Of a stretch of DNA of 64,000 bases, positions 32,127-40,415 are shown one piece after another. Position 1 is the first letter of the stretch; the number at the start of each line of letters is the position of its first letter. The translations under genes and the position numbers were made by a program. The notes beneath the pieces were generated by a model that saw nothing but the letters and a program-made list of their open reading frames with translations, made no database searches and was not told the DNA's origin. Source of the stretch: Legionella septentrionalis (lineage in GTDB: Bacteria > Pseudomonadota > Gammaproteobacteria > Legionellales > Legionellaceae); the NCBI RefSeq assembly GCF_003989745.1, contig NZ_RZGS01000010.1, forward strand, positions 1 through 64,000, written 5' to 3'.

Positions 32127-32822
32127 CTAAAGCTTATTATGTGAGGCGTATCGGGTTGGATCTGCTATGCCTGCTTCGGCAAAACCTTTCTTGCGATACG
32201 TGCAGCTGTCGCAATACCCGCATGCCGAAAAATCAGAAGGATTGGCATTGTAGCATGATACGGTGAAAGCATAATCCACACCATTTGCAATCCCGAGCTT
32301 GATGGTTTCTGCTTTGCTTAAATAGAGCAATGGAGCATGCACAGTTATTTTTTTACCCTCCACCGCATCTTTGGTAGCCAGGTTGGCTAGTTTTTCAAAG
32401 GCTTGTAGGTATTCAGGTCTGCAATCTGGATAACCCGAATAATCAACATGGCTGATGCCCAGAAAAATATCCTGAGCACCGATGCTTTCCGCATAGCCCA
32501 AAGCGATAGAGAGGAAAATGGTATTTCTCGCGGGCACATAAGTAATAGGAATGCTGGATGCACGGTCTTCTTTGTAGGCAGGTACAGTAATTGTATCTTC
32601 TGTCAATGCCGATGCGCCGAACATATTTGGTGAAAGTTCAATGATTTTGTGCTGCTTGATGTCAAAATGCCGGAGAATATTTTTAGCTGCCTGTAACTCA
32701 ATCGAATGCTTTTGCCCATAATTAAAACTGATGGGATAACAATCAAAATTCTGATTTTTAGCGAAAGCCAGAACTGTGGTTGAATCGAGCCCTCCAGAGA
32801 AAAGAATAACCGCTTTTTTCAT
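32127..32822 (-). CDS. queC: 7-cyano-7-deazaguanine synthase QueC
   Basis: QueC uses ATP and ammonia to turn 7-carboxy-7-deazaguanine into preQ0, a step of queuosine tRNA modification. The 231-residue product has the PP-loop SGGLDSTT (residues 9-16), [15 protein letters not shown] and a C-terminal zinc-binding cluster (SCYN ... CGYCDSC). No other queuosine gene lies in the window. No preQ1 riboswitch was found upstream. The 184 bases between its stop and the rplQ terminator show no gene. Confidence 0.96.
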   Translation of the reverse strand: MKKAVILFSGGLDSTTVLAFAKNQNFDCYPISFNYGQKHSIELQAAKNILRHFDIKQHKIIELSPNMFGASALTEDTITVPAYKEDRASSIPITYVPARNTIFLSIALGYAESIGAQDIFLGISHVDYSGYPDCRPEYLQAFEKLANLATKDAVEGKKITVHAPLLYLSKAETIKLGIANGVDYAFTVSCYNANPSDFSACGYCDSCTYRKKGFAEAGIADPTRYASHNKL

Positions 32823-33227
32823 AAATAAATGCTCTCGTGTTTACTGCGCGTACCTAATGACAGGCATGCATGTTTGCATAGCTATTGATGATTATTTTTG
32901 AATGCATTCCATCCAACGGCAAAAAACATTCATAACATCTGGCCATGCAATGATTGAAAATTAAATGAAAGTTTATTCAGAAATCATATTCTAGCGAAAA
33001 TAATCATTTTTATAAAATTTCATCATTGTAAATAAATGCGTTGGCGATTTGTGTAATAAATTCTATAAAAGTCGAATTAATAGAGATTGTTTACTGCTCA
33101 TATGTGGCTTTCTTGTCATGTTTTGATAGCAAATACCTGCAAGCTTATATTTGTAATTTTATACTATTTTTAAAATAAAAAGCCCAAATCCATGGGCTTA
33201 TAAAATAATTAAACTTTACTCAGGCTT
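32823..33227. other. AT-rich intergenic spacer between ssb and queC
   Basis: About 400 bases without a credible gene. It contains the ssb terminator (33172-33200) at one end and must hold the queC promoter on the - strand. The rest is AT-rich with scattered short palindromic GCATGC-like words near 32864-32878. No tRNA, conserved small gene or clear regulatory fold was recognised. Confidence 0.6.
33172..33200 (-). terminator. Intrinsic terminator of ssb
   Basis: Read on the - strand, AAGCCCA / TGGGCTT pair around loop TGGATT and run into TTTTTATTTTA. It lies 28 bases after the ssb stop. Confidence 0.8.
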
Positions 33228-33698
33228 TTAGAATGGGATATCGTCATCCAGCTCATCAAATGCTTCTTGTGCGGTTTTTTGTGACGGTTTTACCGGGGTG
33301 TGAGAATTTTCATGGTGCATGGGAGGTGCTTCACTATAATTGTTTGCTCCCGCACCTGGACTCTTGCTGTCCAGCATTTGGATATCAGCAGCTACGATTT
33401 CAGTAGTGTAGCGATCTTGGCCTTGCTGATCTTGCCATTTTCGTGTGCGCAAGCTGCCTTCCACATAGAGTTTGGCGCCTTTGCGAATGTATTCGCCTGC
33501 TATTTCACCCAGACGATTAAAGCATACTACCCGGTGCCATTCGGTGCGTTCTTGTTTTTCGCCAGTTTGTTTATCTTTCCATGTTTCACTGGTTGCAACC
33601 GATAAAGTAGCGACCGCATTGCCGTTTGGCATGTAGCGGATTTCAGGATCCGTGCCGACATTACCTACCAATATAACTTTGTTAATCCCGCGAGCCAT
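33228..33698 (-). CDS. ssb: Single-stranded DNA-binding protein
   Basis: SSB coats single-stranded DNA in replication, repair and recombination. The 156-residue product has an N-terminal OB fold ([30 protein letters not shown]), a low-complexity linker and the acidic partner-binding tip DDDIPF. The ATG at 33698 is chosen because GGAG (inside an upstream ATGGAG) sits 7 bases before it and it gives the standard MARGINKV start. It is probably transcribed alone or with the MFS gene upstream (gap 90 bases). Confidence 0.97.
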   Translation of the reverse strand: MARGINKVILVGNVGTDPEIRYMPNGNAVATLSVATSETWKDKQTGEKQERTEWHRVVCFNRLGEIAGEYIRKGAKLYVEGSLRTRKWQDQQGQDRYTTEIVAADIQMLDSKSPGAGANNYSEAPPMHHENSHTPVKPSQKTAQEAFDELDDDIPF

Positions 33699-33788
33699 TG
33701 AATTCTCCATTATGCGATAGTTAGCAAGCCATTATACTGAATATTTATGCCCTTGCGTAGAGTAAGAAGACGCAGGACAACGACTAAA

Positions 33789-35138
33789 TCAAGCCTTAAA
33801 TAAGTTTTCCGCGCTGCCTGGTTTATAGAGGGATTTATCAATTCGCAAATAAATGATGCGTTCATCTGACGCCAAGGTAACCTGGTGCACACCTGGAATT
33901 TTGCCTAGCTTTGCGATTAAATCATTGCTTATTTTTTCATCAGGGAAAGGCACAAGCAAGGTAGTTTGATACAAGTTAGGCTGCATGGGCAATGCCACTA
34001 TAAACCAGATGCAAGCCAGCAAAGTATTAATGAAGAATATGCCATTAATGCCTGCCCATTGAAATATGAAACCGGCCAGGGCACCACCAACAAAAATTCC
34101 CAGAAACTGACTGCTGGAGTAAATACCCATGGCGGTGCCTTTGCTTTCGGGATTCGCTTGTTTGGAAACGAGCGAAGGCAGGCTGGCTTCAAGCAAATTG
34201 AATACGACAAAGTATAAAAAAATTACCGTACAGAAGGCAAACCATGAGGTATGCAATGGAATGAGTATGCTTTGACATAATGCCGTTAATATCACAGCAG
34301 CTAAAAAAATCATTTTAAATTTATGTTTGCGTTCAGCAAAAACAATAAATGGGATCATGGCGATGAATGAGAATAGCATCAGCGGTAAATAAAAATGCCA
34401 GGATTGTGTTAAGTGGCCTTGCGCAATATGTTCTTGCAACAGCAAAGGGAGTACGAAAAAAGTAGAGGTTAAAATAAAATGTTGGGAAAAAATGCCTACG
34501 TTTAAACGTTGTAAGTGCGGGTTACTGATAACGGTTTTGAATAATTTAGGATTAGTTTCACTGTCGATATGAAACGGTTCCTTCTTGGGAGTTGGTATGA
34601 CGACATGCAACAAGAATAAGCCTAGAAAAGCCAGGATTGCTGTGAAATAAAATATGCCCGATAAGCCAAAATAACGCGTGATGGCGGGGCTTATGACCAT
34701 GGCGAGCGTAAATGATAAACCGATGGTCGCACCGATTACCGCCATCGCTTTGGTGCGTTCTTCATCCAGTGTCAAATCAGCCAGCAGCGCCACCAGTACA
34801 CTGCCAATTGCTCCCATTCCTTGTAAAATACGTGCCGCAATCATGCCGTAGATGGAAGTAGTTAATGCGCCCCATAAGCTTCCTAAAATAAAGAGTGTCA
34901 GGCCCAGGGTTAGCATAGGTTTTCTTCCCAAGCGATCGGACAACAAGCCAAAAGGTATTTGTAAAATGCCCTGGCTTAGACCATAACTTCCCAATGCTAT
35001 ACCAATTAAAGCGGGGGTTGCCGCTTGCAAAGTCGGGGCGTAGATAGTAAATACTGGAATTAGCATGAATAAGCCAAGCATGCGGAAGGAAAATATAGCC
35101 GCAATGGGGAAAACGCTTCGGGACCAAGTTTGTTTCAT
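33789..35138 (-). CDS. yajR: MFS transporter, YajR-like, with C-terminal YAM-type domain
   Basis: A 449-residue major facilitator with about twelve hydrophobic segments and the MFS loop motif GLLSDRLGRKPML after the second one. After the last segment (about residue 390) follows a soluble tail of roughly 60 residues (PFPDEKISNDLIAKLGKIPGV ... YLRIDKS). It resembles the ferredoxin-like YAM domain of E. coli YajR, whose total length (454) is also matched. The substrate is unknown for the family. It lies upstream of ssb on the same strand, so a drug-efflux role is only a guess. Confidence 0.85.
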   Translation of the reverse strand: MKQTWSRSVFPIAAIFSFRMLGLFMLIPVFTIYAPTLQAATPALIGIALGSYGLSQGILQIPFGLLSDRLGRKPMLTLGLTLFILGSLWGALTTSIYGMIAARILQGMGAIGSVLVALLADLTLDEERTKAMAVIGATIGLSFTLAMVISPAITRYFGLSGIFYFTAILAFLGLFLLHVVIPTPKKEPFHIDSETNPKLFKTVISNPHLQRLNVGIFSQHFILTSTFFVLPLLLQEHIAQGHLTQSWHFYLPLMLFSFIAMIPFIVFAERKHKFKMIFLAAVILTALCQSILIPLHTSWFAFCTVIFLYFVVFNLLEASLPSLVSKQANPESKGTAMGIYSSSQFLGIFVGGALAGFIFQWAGINGIFFINTLLACIWFIVALPMQPNLYQTTLLVPFPDEKISNDLIAKLGKIPGVHQVTLASDERIIYLRIDKSLYKPGSAENLFKA

Positions 35139-35701
35139 TACCGCGGTTCACACTAGCAAAACATGGCATGATGGTACAAAGATAGGTATGTAGAAACAAG
35201 CATAATCTTAAGGTTACCCAATAGTGAGCCACGTGTGAATAGTTTAATTGCAACGCTTGCAATGATAATAAATTATTCAATTTTGTGCAGATGATGAAAA
35301 ATTACAGCTAAATAAATCGCTTGCAAAATATATTGCATAAATAAAATCTAGCTTGCATTTAATTCAAGGAATTGATTCTTAATTTTTCTTCATTCTCGTT
35401 TGAGGCTATTTTCTTCTCACTCTTTGTTTTTCACGTTCAGCTTTAAGTGAGTTATTGCTTTTTTCATGCGTTGTGACGTGCTGTTTGACAAAATTTTTAC
35501 TGCTGCTGGAGTCCAGCCATAAGATCCATAGCTTCAGTTTTGCTAAATGCGCTCATGATTATGCTCAGATAATGCAAAGAATACATTAATTATAGGCAAA
35601 CGCGCAGCAGCTAAAATCGAAAAATTACTGTAAGAACAAACTTTATTGACAGATGCATTGAATCGCGTTAGCTTGTGCATTTTTCTTGCAGAGATTGACT
35701 G
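35139..35701. other. Intergenic region between divergent MFS and fabL genes
   Basis: About 560 AT-rich bases between divergently transcribed genes. It must contain the promoter of the MFS gene (- strand) and of the fatty-acid operon (+ strand, see 35646). All frames are broken by stops, and no tRNA, repeat or known regulatory fold was recognised. The length is unusual for this compact genome. Confidence 0.6.
35646..35674 (+). promoter_or_regulatory. Promoter candidate for the fabL operon
   Basis: A perfect -35 TTGACA (35646-35651) lies 17 bases before TAGCTT (35669-35674), a weak -10 with three matches. Transcription would start about 20 bases before the fabL ATG. The poor -10 suggests low or regulated activity. 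Confidence 0.4.
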
Positions 35702-36457
35702 ATGAACCAGCTATTTGCCGATAGGGTTGCTTTAATTACCGGTGGGGCACGGGGTATAGGCCGGGCAACTGCCTTAAAATTAGCTAAAGCAGGCTGCGAC
35801 ATAGCCATTGTGTATTACAATAGCTCCGATAGTGCGCAAGCCTTAGTGGGCGAAATTCAGGCATTAGGCCGGCGGGCATTAGCCATTCAAGGCAATGTGG
35901 CGGATCATGCTTCCGTAAAGGAATTGATGGGGCAATTTCGCCAACATTTTTCCCGGCTGGATTTCTTAATCAGCAATGCGGCTAGCGGCGTGTTAAAGCC
36001 CGCCATGAAAATGTCCACCAAACATTGGCGCTGGTGCCTGGAAACCAATGCTTTGGCATTGAACCATTTAGCAAGCGAAGCGCGCGCCATGATGCCGCGC
36101 GGTGGACGTATTATTGCCTTATCAAGCTTGGGTGCGTCGCGTGCTATCCCCAATTATGCCTTTATCGGTGCTTCAAAAGCTGCGCTGGAAGCTTTGGTGC
36201 GCTCGCTTAGCCTTGAACTGGCGGAAGATGGCATCAGCGTCAATACCGTTTCTGCTGGCGTAGTCGATACGGATGCTTTAAAGCATTTTCCAAACCGTGA
36301 GCAATTACTGGATGAATACCAAGCGCATTCATTGGCAGGCCGCCCTTTATTGCCGGAAGACGTGGCCAATACCATTTATTTATTGTGTTTGCCGGAAGCG
36401 GAAATGATTAAAGGACAAATCATTTATGTGGATGCTGGATACAATATCATAGGCTAG
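35702..36457 (+). CDS. fabL: Enoyl-[acyl-carrier-protein] reductase, FabL type
   Basis: A 251-residue short-chain dehydrogenase predicted to reduce the enoyl-ACP double bond with NADPH in fatty-acid elongation. The Rossmann motif is GGARGIG (14-20). The active pair is Tyr152-x6-Lys159, the spacing of enoyl reductases, whereas ketoreductases such as FabG use Tyr-x3-Lys. Segments NAASGVL and DTDALKHFPNRE match Bacillus subtilis FabL as I recall it. An SDR of other function is less likely. It heads a six-gene + strand operon; the gap to the acyl carrier gene is 84 bases and holds a further promoter candidate. Confidence 0.85.
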   Translation: MNQLFADRVALITGGARGIGRATALKLAKAGCDIAIVYYNSSDSAQALVGEIQALGRRALAIQGNVADHASVKELMGQFRQHFSRLDFLISNAASGVLKPAMKMSTKHWRWCLETNALALNHLASEARAMMPRGGRIIALSSLGASRAIPNYAFIGASKAALEALVRSLSLELAEDGISVNTVSAGVVDTDALKHFPNREQLLDEYQAHSLAGRPLLPEDVANTIYLLCLPEAEMIKGQIIYVDAGYNIIG

Positions 36458-36495
36458 ACTTTCTTGCGTTATGATAGCTGCACTCATGAAACTTA

Positions 36496-36504
36496 TGATA
36501 TACT
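36496..36504 (+). promoter_or_regulatory. Extended -10 promoter candidate before the acyl carrier gene
   Basis: TGATATACT fits the extended -10 form TGN-TATACT, one mismatch from consensus. No good -35 is seen. It would start transcription about 30 bases before the acyl carrier gene and could let the last five genes be expressed apart from fabL. Confidence 0.4.
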
Positions 36505-36541
36505 CCCGAGATTTGAAGATTAGTAAGCTCAGAGGTATAAC

Positions 36542-36955
36542 ATGAATGTAGAAAGCGTTTATCCCAAAGTTCGGGAAATTATCGCTGATGTGTTGGTCAT
36601 TGACGAAGATGAAATTTCCTTAACCAGCCGCTTAATTGGTGATTTAGGGGCAGAGTCTATTGATTTCCTTGATTTGGTCTTTCAATTAGAAAAAGAATTT
36701 GACATTAAGATCCCTCGCGGTCAATTGGAAAAAAATGCCCGTGGTGATTTGGCGGAAGACGAATTTGAGAAAGGCGGTGTCCTCACCGAGCCCGGTATGA
36801 ATGCTTTAAAAAATTATTTAAGCGAAGTTCCGGCTGATCATTTTAAACCCAACATGAAAGTCAGTGAAATTCCTCTGCTGTTTACCGTGGAAACTTTTTG
36901 TAAATTAATCGTGGTTGCGGTGCAAGAGCAAAAAACTCGTGAACATGTGGCCTAA
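36542..36955 (+). CDS. acpXL: AcpXL-like acyl carrier protein with central insertion
   Basis: A 137-residue acidic carrier protein. The phosphopantetheine serine is Ser39 in LGAESIDFLDLVF; the usual DSL reads ESI. The stretch DLGAESIDFLDLVFQLEKEF closely resembles rhizobial AcpXL, the dedicated carrier for very-long-chain fatty acids. After helix II an extra stretch of about 45 residues (around 58-103) precedes the last helix, so it is longer than AcpXL (92) or AcpP (about 78). Its stop overlaps the start of the dehydratase gene by one base (TAATG). It likely carries the growing acyl chain for the enzymes encoded next to it. Confidence 0.8.
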   Translation: MNVESVYPKVREIIADVLVIDEDEISLTSRLIGDLGAESIDFLDLVFQLEKEFDIKIPRGQLEKNARGDLAEDEFEKGGVLTEPGMNALKNYLSEVPADHFKPNMKVSEIPLLFTVETFCKLIVVAVQEQKTREHVA

Positions 36956-37839
36956 TGCGTTTCTTATTTGTTGACAGAATATTGCAATTATCCCCTGCTG
37001 AATATGTATGTGGAATAAAGCATGTTACCTTTGACGACCATTACCTTTGCCAAGACGGTGAGGGTAAATGGTGTTTTATCCCATCCCTGATTGGCGAAAC
37101 TTTGGGGCAGTTGGCGGCATGGAATGTCATGCTGCACAACGATTTTACCTCACGGCCTGTGGCAGGCGTAGTGGCGAGCGCTCATTTGCATCGTTCTGTG
37201 TACGTCGGGGAAACCCTGCTGCTGGAATCCTTTATCGATGCTTTGGATGATGCTGCGGTGCGCTACCATAGCGTGGCACGCGTGGGTGATGAAATCGTAT
37301 TTCGTATCGAAAATGCCTTAGGCCCGTTGCTGCCGATGGAGGATTTTATTGCTCCGGAGTGCGTTCGCAGGCAGTTTGCGGAAATCAACAGGCCTGGCCA
37401 CTGGCCCCTTGTTGCGCCGGCGGGGATTGAAATATTGCCTGCGGCGCCTGCACAAATTTCGTGCGCGAACATGTCTTTTGACCGCATTGTTAGCAGCACG
37501 CCTGGCGAGCAATTATGTGCCGAGAAATTCATTAACCGCGCCGCCTCTTATTTTCCTGATCATTTTCCCAATAAGCCGGTGCTGCCCATGACGGTATTGC
37601 TTGAGTGCAAGCTAAACCTGGCCCGCGAATTCCTTGCACGTGCCCAATTTACACAAGGCTATCAGGTTCGGGAAATGCGCAAGATCAAAATGAATGATTT
37701 CGTTCAGCCAGGTGATGTTATTGCTTGTCAGCTGAGCGTGAAGCAACGTGATGAAGAAGAACTCATCCTTGCGTTTCGCAGCGAAGTGGCAGGCAAGCGA
37801 GTTTGCGTTTTGGAAATGGTATTGACTGCAGAGGTGTAG
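36955..37839 (+). CDS. Double-hotdog 3-hydroxyacyl-ACP dehydratase (FabZ/FabA-like)
   Basis: A 294-residue protein that looks like two hotdog domains in tandem. The N-terminal half starts like FabZ (FLFVDRIL) and has a central helix ETLGQLAAW. The C-terminal half has the catalytic-type segment with His203 (DHFPNKPVLP) and Glu217 (LLEC), matching the FabZ pattern HxFPxxPxxPGxxxxE except that the last Pro-Gly reads Pro-Met. The first half lacks the HFPG motif and may be structural. Predicted role: dehydration of 3-hydroxyacyl-AcpXL. It lies between the carrier gene and the ketosynthase gene, 1 base before the latter. Confidence 0.75.
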   Translation: MRFLFVDRILQLSPAEYVCGIKHVTFDDHYLCQDGEGKWCFIPSLIGETLGQLAAWNVMLHNDFTSRPVAGVVASAHLHRSVYVGETLLLESFIDALDDAAVRYHSVARVGDEIVFRIENALGPLLPMEDFIAPECVRRQFAEINRPGHWPLVAPAGIEILPAAPAQISCANMSFDRIVSSTPGEQLCAEKFINRAASYFPDHFPNKPVLPMTVLLECKLNLAREFLARAQFTQGYQVREMRKIKMNDFVQPGDVIACQLSVKQRDEEELILAFRSEVAGKRVCVLEMVLTAEV

Positions 37840-37840
37840 T

Positions 37841-39142
37841 ATGAAAAAAAGACGAGTTGCGATTACGGGCCTCGGCGTGGTATCCCCTTTAGGTAATGAT
37901 GTCGTTTCTACCTGGAACAATTTAATGGCTAGGCAATCCGGCATCGCTGAAATAAAGCAATTTGATGCTTCTTGTTTTCCTGCCCGCATTGCCGCGGAAG
38001 TAAAAAATTTTTCTCCATCGCCCGAGTTAACCGGTAAGCACACACGTTTTGCCATGTCGTTTACCCATTTTGCTTTGGATGCAGCATTGCAGGCATTCAA
38101 CGACGCGGGTGTTTTACCTACCGAACAAACGGCTTGCCGCTGGGGAGTAGTAACTGGCAGTGGCATGATGACGGCAGAATACGATTATCTGCATCGTTTC
38201 CAAGAAGCATGTGCAGCAACCGGTGAAATCGATTGGCAGCGCTTGCATCAGGAATCCCGGGAATTCCATAAGCTCACCGATTTTGGCAAAACCACGTCCA
38301 ATTCAGGGTTGTCACTCTTGATCCAGCAGTTTGGTATCAAGGGTTATGCAAGTTCCGTGCATACGGCATGCGCTTCTGGCGGGCAAGCGTTAGGTCTTGC
38401 CATGCAAGTTATCCGGCGTGGCGATGCTGATTTTATGTTGGCCGGCGGCTTTGACTCCATGATAAATCCCTTAGGCTTATCCAGTTTCTGCTTATTGGGT
38501 GCCTTGTCTACGTTTAATGATACACCGCAAACGGCAAGCCGCCCCTTCGATGGCACACGCAATGGATTTGTTTTGGGTGAGGGAGCTGCCTTTTTAATCC
38601 TGGAAGCGTGGGAAAAAGCAAAAGCGCGTGGGGCACATATTTACGCGGAATTAGCCGGAGAGGGCAATACGCTCAGTTCCTACCGCATTACAGATTCCCA
38701 TCCCAATGGCGATGGCGCCAGACAAGCAATAGAGCAAGCGTTGCGGGATGGCGGGGTTCGCCCGGCGGATGTGGATTACATTAACGCGCACGGTACTTCT
38801 ACCAAAATGAATGATTTAAGTGAAACCAATGCAATAAAAGCAGTATTTGGCGAAACGGCATATCGCTTGCCGGTTAGTTCAACTAAAAGCCAGACAGGGC
38901 ATTTAATTGCAGCAGCAGGAGCTCTTGAAGCCGTTTTATCCGTCTTAGCGATTAAACATGCACACGTGCCTATGACAGCAAATTTAACCACGCCTGATGC
39001 TGAATGCGATTTGGATTATGTTACAGAAGGCCCCCGTGAAAAATCCTTGGGCGTGGTATTGTCCAACTCCTTTGGTTTTGGCGGCTCCAACAGCTGTCTG
39101 TTGTTTAAGCATCCTGAATTTGAGGGAGCGTCCCATGAATAA
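37841..39142 (+). CDS. fabF: Beta-ketoacyl-ACP synthase (FabF-like, catalytically complete)
   Basis: A 433-residue ketosynthase that condenses malonyl-ACP with the growing acyl chain. The thiolase-fold catalytic residues are all present: Cys177 (HTACASG), His317 (INAHGTS), Lys349 and His354 (STKSQTGH). The length is slightly over FabF (413). It is followed by an inactive-looking homologue whose start overlaps its stop by 8 bases, the pairing seen in ketosynthase/chain-length-factor heterodimers. It likely elongates the chain carried by the AcpXL-like protein. Confidence 0.9.
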   Translation: MKKRRVAITGLGVVSPLGNDVVSTWNNLMARQSGIAEIKQFDASCFPARIAAEVKNFSPSPELTGKHTRFAMSFTHFALDAALQAFNDAGVLPTEQTACRWGVVTGSGMMTAEYDYLHRFQEACAATGEIDWQRLHQESREFHKLTDFGKTTSNSGLSLLIQQFGIKGYASSVHTACASGGQALGLAMQVIRRGDADFMLAGGFDSMINPLGLSSFCLLGALSTFNDTPQTASRPFDGTRNGFVLGEGAAFLILEAWEKAKARGAHIYAELAGEGNTLSSYRITDSHPNGDGARQAIEQALRDGGVRPADVDYINAHGTSTKMNDLSETNAIKAVFGETAYRLPVSSTKSQTGHLIAAAGALEAVLSVLAIKHAHVPMTANLTTPDAECDLDYVTEGPREKSLGVVLSNSFGFGGSNSCLLFKHPEFEGASHE

Positions 39143-40415
39143 TACGCGACGTGTCTTTATTACAGGGTTGGGTGCGCTTACCGCTTCAGGGGCGACCTTG
39201 GAGCAAACCTGGAATGCCATTTTAACAGGCAAGCAAGGCATCGGTGACATCAAACAATGGGATTTATCTTCCTGGACCCATCGCATTGGTGGTGAGCTAC
39301 AGAATTTCCAACCGGCAAAGATGCTTCCTGATCGTAAATTAATAAAAGTCATTTCCCGGCAGGATGTCATCGGCTTGAATGCTGCCATCCAAGCTGTGGA
39401 ACATAGCGGTTTATTAACTTATCGCGACAGCCTGGAGGATGCGGAGCAATTTAATGATGAAACAGGAATTTATGTAGGTTCCCCAGGTAATAAATATTGC
39501 CAGCAATATGATTTCTTATCGTTAGTGAGTAAGTCTGGCAAGGACATGCAAAAATTTGCAAGCCAACTTTTCGGGGAAGTGCATCCCATGTGGTTATTGC
39601 GCATTTTACCGAATAATGTCTTGGCTTATACCGGTATCACCTATGGTTTTAAAGGCCCCAACCATAACATCACCAATCATGCGGTCGGCGGCATGCAAGC
39701 TATTCTGGAAGCATATCATGCAATCAAAAGCGGGCAGGCGGAACGCGCTGTAGTTGTTGCTTATGATTTGGGAACCGAACCCCAGGGCTTATTTTATTAT
39801 GAAAAATTAGGCTTATTAAGCGCACGTCATTTAAAGCCTTTTGATAGCGATCATGATGGGACCTTGCTATCAGAAGGCGCCGCTGCATTAGTTTTGGAAA
39901 GCGAGCAAAGTGCTCGTGCGCGTTCGGCATCTTGCTATGCCGAGATCATGGGTGGCAAAGGGGCAACCGAGGCATCCGGATTATTTGCCCTGGAAGCGGA
40001 AGGCAAGCATTTGGCGGCTATGATGGAAGCTGCACTCGCCGAACAGGAAATCCGTAAAGAAGAGGTTGGCCTTTTGATTGCTCACGGTAATGGCAATAAA
40101 CAATCCGATGTTAGCGAAGCGCATGCGCTCCAAAATGTTTTTGCTGATTACCATATTCCACTGACTTCTTTTAAGTGGTCCATGGGGCATACTCTCAGTG
40201 CTGCCGGCGTATTGGATACTGCATTGGCAACGTATGCTTTGCACACCCAATGTATCCCCGGTATAGCGAATTTTGCCTCGCCCGCAAAAGGCTGTGAAGG
40301 CCTCAACATTTGCAAAGAACACCGTACCTTGGCGCCCACAAAACCCTATGCTGTGGTAGTCAACAGAGGGTTTGCAAGCATTAATACTTGTTTGGTGATA
40401 AAAGCTTGTGTCTGA
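39135..40415 (+). CDS. Ketosynthase homologue lacking the active-site cysteine (chain-length-factor-like)
   Basis: A 426-residue relative of FabF. Where the active enzyme has Cys in TACASG, this protein has Ala183 in NHAVGG. His317 (IAHGNGN), Lys347 and His352 (FKWSMGH) are kept. It therefore cannot form the acyl-cysteine intermediate but could still bind or decarboxylate malonyl units, or serve as partner setting chain length, as in type II polyketide systems. The ATG at 39135 is chosen because it gives the conserved MNNTRRVFITGLG start. It overlaps the preceding gene by 8 bases and the following one by 8. Confidence 0.85.
   Translation: MNNTRRVFITGLGALTASGATLEQTWNAILTGKQGIGDIKQWDLSSWTHRIGGELQNFQPAKMLPDRKLIKVISRQDVIGLNAAIQAVEHSGLLTYRDSLEDAEQFNDETGIYVGSPGNKYCQQYDFLSLVSKSGKDMQKFASQLFGEVHPMWLLRILPNNVLAYTGITYGFKGPNHNITNHAVGGMQAILEAYHAIKSGQAERAVVVAYDLGTEPQGLFYYEKLGLLSARHLKPFDSDHDGTLLSEGAAALVLESEQSARARSASCYAEIMGGKGATEASGLFALEAEGKHLAAMMEAALAEQEIRKEEVGLLIAHGNGNKQSDVSEAHALQNVFADYHIPLTSFKWSMGHTLSAAGVLDTALATYALHTQCIPGIANFASPAKGCEGLNICKEHRTLAPTKPYAVVVNRGFASINTCLVIKACV

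Noticed and set aside
32823-32940. A preQ1 riboswitch before queC
   Set aside because: No preQ1-type pairing pattern or conserved A-rich tail was found in the - strand leader.
34777-35280. A 167-codon open frame on the - strand
   Set aside because: It overlaps the MFS gene in another frame, has no family motifs and a composition unlike a protein; it is a shadow.
35416-35556. A possible broken small gene on the - strand (19 codons, MSAFSKTEAMDL...) in the long spacer
   Set aside because: The frame stops after 19 codons and does not continue sensibly in any frame; no family resemblance.
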